NCBI GenBank assembly: GCA_030598885.1
Contig: JAUVOZ010000077.1
Location: forward strand, 1-8,872
Direction: 5' to 3'
Source of the DNA: Anaerolineae bacterium
GTDB taxonomy: Bacteria > Chloroflexota > Anaerolineae > Anaerolineales > E44-bin32
DNA: 8,872 bases
Shown here: piece by piece, positions 6,344 to 8,872 of the stretch
Layout: each line of letters begins with the position of its first letter
Numbering within the stretch: the stretch's first letter is position 1
Notes under the pieces: generated by a model
What the model saw: the letters and a program-made list of their open reading frames with translations, nothing else
The model's database searches: none
What the model was told of the DNA's origin: nothing
Made by a program: the position numbers and the translations under genes

Positions 6344-6499
6344 TAGTTTCCCCCACACAACGGAATGACAATCTAAGAGAAATTAACTCCTGAAAACGAA
6401 TTTAGCTAATCGCTGACCGCTGAAACCTAGCCATTCGTTCTTCGAGTTACTTGAGATAGGATAGCTGTATGCCGACAGCCATTCCCTTCCCCAACCCGA

Positions 6500-8872
6500 C
6501 TACTCAATATATAAATTGCAGTAGTTGGTATAAGCCCAGTATATAGTCCGAATATAATCCCGCGTCTGACCGTAGCGGATGACCTCCAAAAACAGGTCGG
6601 GGTCTTCAGGGGCAAGTTCCTTCCAGATAATAGCGGCGCCCGGACCAGCATTGTAAGCCGCCAGGGAAGCGTAAAGATCGCCGTCGAAGCGATCACGCTG
6701 GGTTGCAAGATAATAAGACCCCATACGCACACTAACCACCGGTCGGTACAAGTCGTCATCAGTGTAGCCTGGTGGCCAGCCAAGCTCGTTAAATATATCT
6801 TGACCGGTACTTGGGATGACCTGCATCAACCCACGTGCACCGGCATATGAGATTGCAAAGCTCTCAAAAAGACTCTCCTGTCGTGCTACTGAGAGGAGAA
6901 ATAGACCATCCAAACCTAGATCCAATGCTTGCGGCAGGATAAGCTCACCAAAGTAGGGGGCAAAACGGATGTAACATAAATAAATTGGGGCTGCTTCGAT
7001 CGTCGCATAGTCTATTCCACCCAGATGGATTACCTGCCAAGCGGCAATGATCGCTGACCGATACAAACCTAAATCGAGGAAGTAGTGCATAAGGCGGTAA
7101 GTTGTTTCGGCGTCGTTTTCATATTCATCACGTAGTGATTCAAATTCTAATCTCGCTTGATTGTAGAGCCCAAGCCGCCAAAACTCTCCACCCCGCACCA
7201 TACGCGGGTCATTTACCAATCGGGAATCGAGCTCAGAAAGCGGCTCCGGACCGGTTATAGGAAACGTCGCTCGTATCCACTCTTCAGCTTCCTGACGCTC
7301 AACCTCCAGGTCGACGTCGAAGTTGAAAACACCGAGTGGCCGGAAGGGTTCGCGCCCAGCCAGCAAATCCTCCGCTCGTAATGCGTAGTAGCTGTTAGGA
7401 TCAGCTTCCATCGCTATACGCCAGGCTGCTTGAGCACTTTCTTCTTCCCCTTGAGCCCGATGCAACTTACCGATCCAAAGATAAACTGCAGCTCGATCAG
7501 ATGGCTCGACCGCTACCTCCAGACCTCTCTGGAGTGCTGCTTGCGAACCTTTAAAGTCATTCAAACGGTATCGGGCGATCCCAGACAAGAATAACCCCCT
7601 GAAGGTCCATTCTGAGTTGGGGTAATCCGTCCCTAGCCGCTCCCATAACTGCGCCGCTTGCTCCAGTTGTCCCGATCGCTCTCTGGCCCGAGCCGCGTCA
7701 TATAGGAATTCAGATGCTCGATCATGATCGGGTACCGCCGCGACAAAGTCCATCAGTGTTTGGACTGCTTGATCATATTGACCCAGATAGGCCCATTGGG
7801 TGTAGGCTTTCTGTTCCCAACCCTGATCCCAAAAGTGGTCCCCGGGGTGATCATCAATCAACAAATCCCATTCATTTACCGCATCTTCATACCTATCTAA
7901 CTCTCTTAAAGTGAGGCCTTTGTAATAATGAACCGCACCATCATGCTCTACCGGATATGTGGTTAAATAGCGATTGAAAGCAGCCAGTGCGACACCATAC
8001 TGTTCAGCGAAGTAATCTACCATTCCACGATCGAGTTCATTCACCTGAACACCCGCCTGTACCAGAGCCACAAGACCGAGGTATGAGTAATCTGAGCGGT
8101 GATAATTCTCCACCGCGTGTAGATAAAGCGCATGAGCCTGATCGATCTGCCCGAGGGCTGTGTAGGCCTGGCCCCTCAAATAGTCCATCCGAGCTTTGGT
8201 ATAGTCGCTGATGGTTCGATCATAGATCTCGGAGTACTTACTTAAAGCCATTATGTAATCACCCATAGAAGCGTAGGTTTGGGCGATCTTGATCTCAATC
8301 TCAAGCCCATCACTCAGTTGTGGAGCTTGCAGAGCGTCCTTATAGACGGCTACTGCGGCGGAGTGGTCCCCATTTGCTTTCAGGGCATCGCCACGAAGTT
8401 TTTGGACATAGGCGTCGATCAATCCAGGCCGGTGGATAAGGTATTGTTGGTAATCTTGAGCTGCCTCCCCGACCCGCCCAAGCGCCTCCTGAGCTTGAGC
8501 ACGATGAAAAAAGCCCTGACCCAAGCGGTCGTGGTCCGGGTAGGAAGTGATAAAAAGATCGAGCGCTTCGACGGCTTCCTGGAAACGTCCCACCCTTATT
8601 AAAGTGACACCTTTTCCAAGTTGTGCCGACCCTCTATCAATCGGGTTGATCGTCTGCTCGAAGACTTTCTGGTACTCAATAAGTGCTCGGTCCCATTCCC
8701 CATTGAAATTAGCCTTCTCAGCAGTTTGGAGTTGTGAAGATGGTAAATAAGTTGGGGTAGGTGTGGGTGTTTGAGTGACCGTCGGCGTTGGGGTGATGCT
8801 TGGTGTCGGAGTGGAGCCCAATCCCATTACTTCAGGTAAGTTGCAGGCAAGCACGGTAAACATTAAAGTAAG
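6500..8872 (-). CDS. Lipoprotein lytic transglycosylase with TPR-like repeats and SLT domain (5' end beyond window)
   Basis: This is a probable membrane-anchored murein lytic transglycosylase that cleaves the MurNAc-GlcNAc bond of peptidoglycan. Residues are numbered from the ATG at 8863-8861. The frame stays open to the right edge (LTL before that Met), and Cys7 in VLAC looks like a lipobox. Only six residues would precede it, so the real start probably lies outside. After Cys7 comes a Thr/Pro linker (18-38). A long alpha-helical stretch (about 45-610) of TPR-like units follows, with motifs such as RVGRFQEAVEALD and LGQYDQAVQTLMDF. The C-terminal SLT domain (about 640-775) shows ARQES with catalytic Glu663, GARGLMQVIPSTG (675-687) and AYNAGPG (736-742), as in Slt70. 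No signal of co-transcription with rpoB is seen. The substrate is inferred from the family. Confidence 0.9.
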   Translation of the reverse strand, partial: LTLMFTVLACNLPEVMGLGSTPTPSITPTPTVTQTPTPTPTYLPSSQLQTAEKANFNGEWDRALIEYQKVFEQTINPIDRGSAQLGKGVTLIRVGRFQEAVEALDLFITSYPDHDRLGQGFFHRAQAQEALGRVGEAAQDYQQYLIHRPGLIDAYVQKLRGDALKANGDHSAAVAVYKDALQAPQLSDGLEIEIKIAQTYASMGDYIMALSKYSEIYDRTISDYTKARMDYLRGQAYTALGQIDQAHALYLHAVENYHRSDYSYLGLVALVQAGVQVNELDRGMVDYFAEQYGVALAAFNRYLTTYPVEHDGAVHYYKGLTLRELDRYEDAVNEWDLLIDDHPGDHFWDQGWEQKAYTQWAYLGQYDQAVQTLMDFVAAVPDHDRASEFLYDAARARERSGQLEQAAQLWERLGTDYPNSEWTFRGLFLSGIARYRLNDFKGSQAALQRGLEVAVEPSDRAAVYLWIGKLHRAQGEEESAQAAWRIAMEADPNSYYALRAEDLLAGREPFRPLGVFNFDVDLEVERQEAEEWIRATFPITGPEPLSELDSRLVNDPRMVRGGEFWRLGLYNQARLEFESLRDEYENDAETTYRLMHYFLDLGLYRSAIIAAWQVIHLGGIDYATIEAAPIYLCYIRFAPYFGELILPQALDLGLDGLFLLSVARQESLFESFAISYAGARGLMQVIPSTGQDIFNELGWPPGYTDDDLYRPVVSVRMGSYYLATQRDRFDGDLYASLAAYNAGPGAAIIWKELAPEDPDLFLEVIRYGQTRDYIRTIYWAYTNYCNLYIE
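8750..8812 (-). repeat. Low-complexity Thr/Pro linker coding repeat
   Basis: Degenerate TP-dipeptide codons encode residues 18-38 (TPTPS, TPTPT, TPTPTPT blocks) just after the lipobox Cys. Such linkers commonly space a lipoprotein domain from the membrane. Replication slippage could vary its length between strains. Confidence 0.75.

Larger units (their letters stand above)
6008..6499 (-). other. Transglycosylase-rpoB intergenic region
   Basis: This 492-bp stretch carries no credible gene. From right to left it holds a small hairpin just after the transglycosylase stop (GCTGT/ACAGC, 6464-6479), a long perfect palindrome at 6311-6343, two candidate rpoB promoters (6190-6218 and around 6127-6132) with overlapping dyads, and a GC-rich leader hairpin at 6080-6095. 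Between 6346 and 6460 I see nothing definable. Confidence 0.6.

Noticed and set aside
6410..6425. Short GCTGACCGCTGA tandem-like motif
   Set aside because: It has fewer than two full units and no array around it, so it is not a meaningful repeat or CRISPR.

Overview
The window is a housekeeping locus from a bacterium. All five genes lie on the minus strand. In order of transcription (right to left) they are: a lipoprotein-type TPR/SLT lytic transglycosylase (5' end cut by the right edge), rpoB, rpsL (S12), rpsG (S7) and fusA (EF-G, only the first 269 codons present). I found no mobile element, CRISPR array, tRNA or rRNA.

Several traits point to the Chloroflexota, perhaps an Anaerolineae-like lineage. 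RpoB is 1303 residues long with a roughly 150-residue insertion near its C-terminal part. S12 carries the long Gram-positive-type insertion. The envelope lipoprotein has a Thr/Pro-rich linker. Base composition is moderate. This assignment is an inference, at about 0.6 confidence.

Layout: (a) 6500-8872, a membrane-anchored peptidoglycan-cleaving enzyme. (b) 6008-6499, a 492-bp intergenic region with a long perfect hairpin at 6311-6343, two candidate rpoB promoters with overlapping dyads, and a hairpin-containing leader. (c) 2096-6007, rpoB. (d) 1808-2095, a 288-bp intergenic region with a near-consensus promoter and a leader of about 190 nt feeding the str operon. (e) 1-1807, rpsL-rpsG-fusA, closely spaced and probably co-transcribed. 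The intercistronic hairpins there look like sites of translational control.

The genes serve transcription (RNA polymerase beta), decoding (S12), small-subunit assembly (S7) and translocation (EF-G). rpoB followed by the str operon is a classical arrangement, but rpoC, which normally sits directly after rpoB, is not here. No wholly new system is evident. The points most worth following up are a three-fold 26-residue repeat inside the RpoB insertion, a hairpin that may fold out the spacer between the fusA Shine-Dalgarno and its start codon, the rpsL-rpsG hairpin, the structured leaders, and the missing rpoC.
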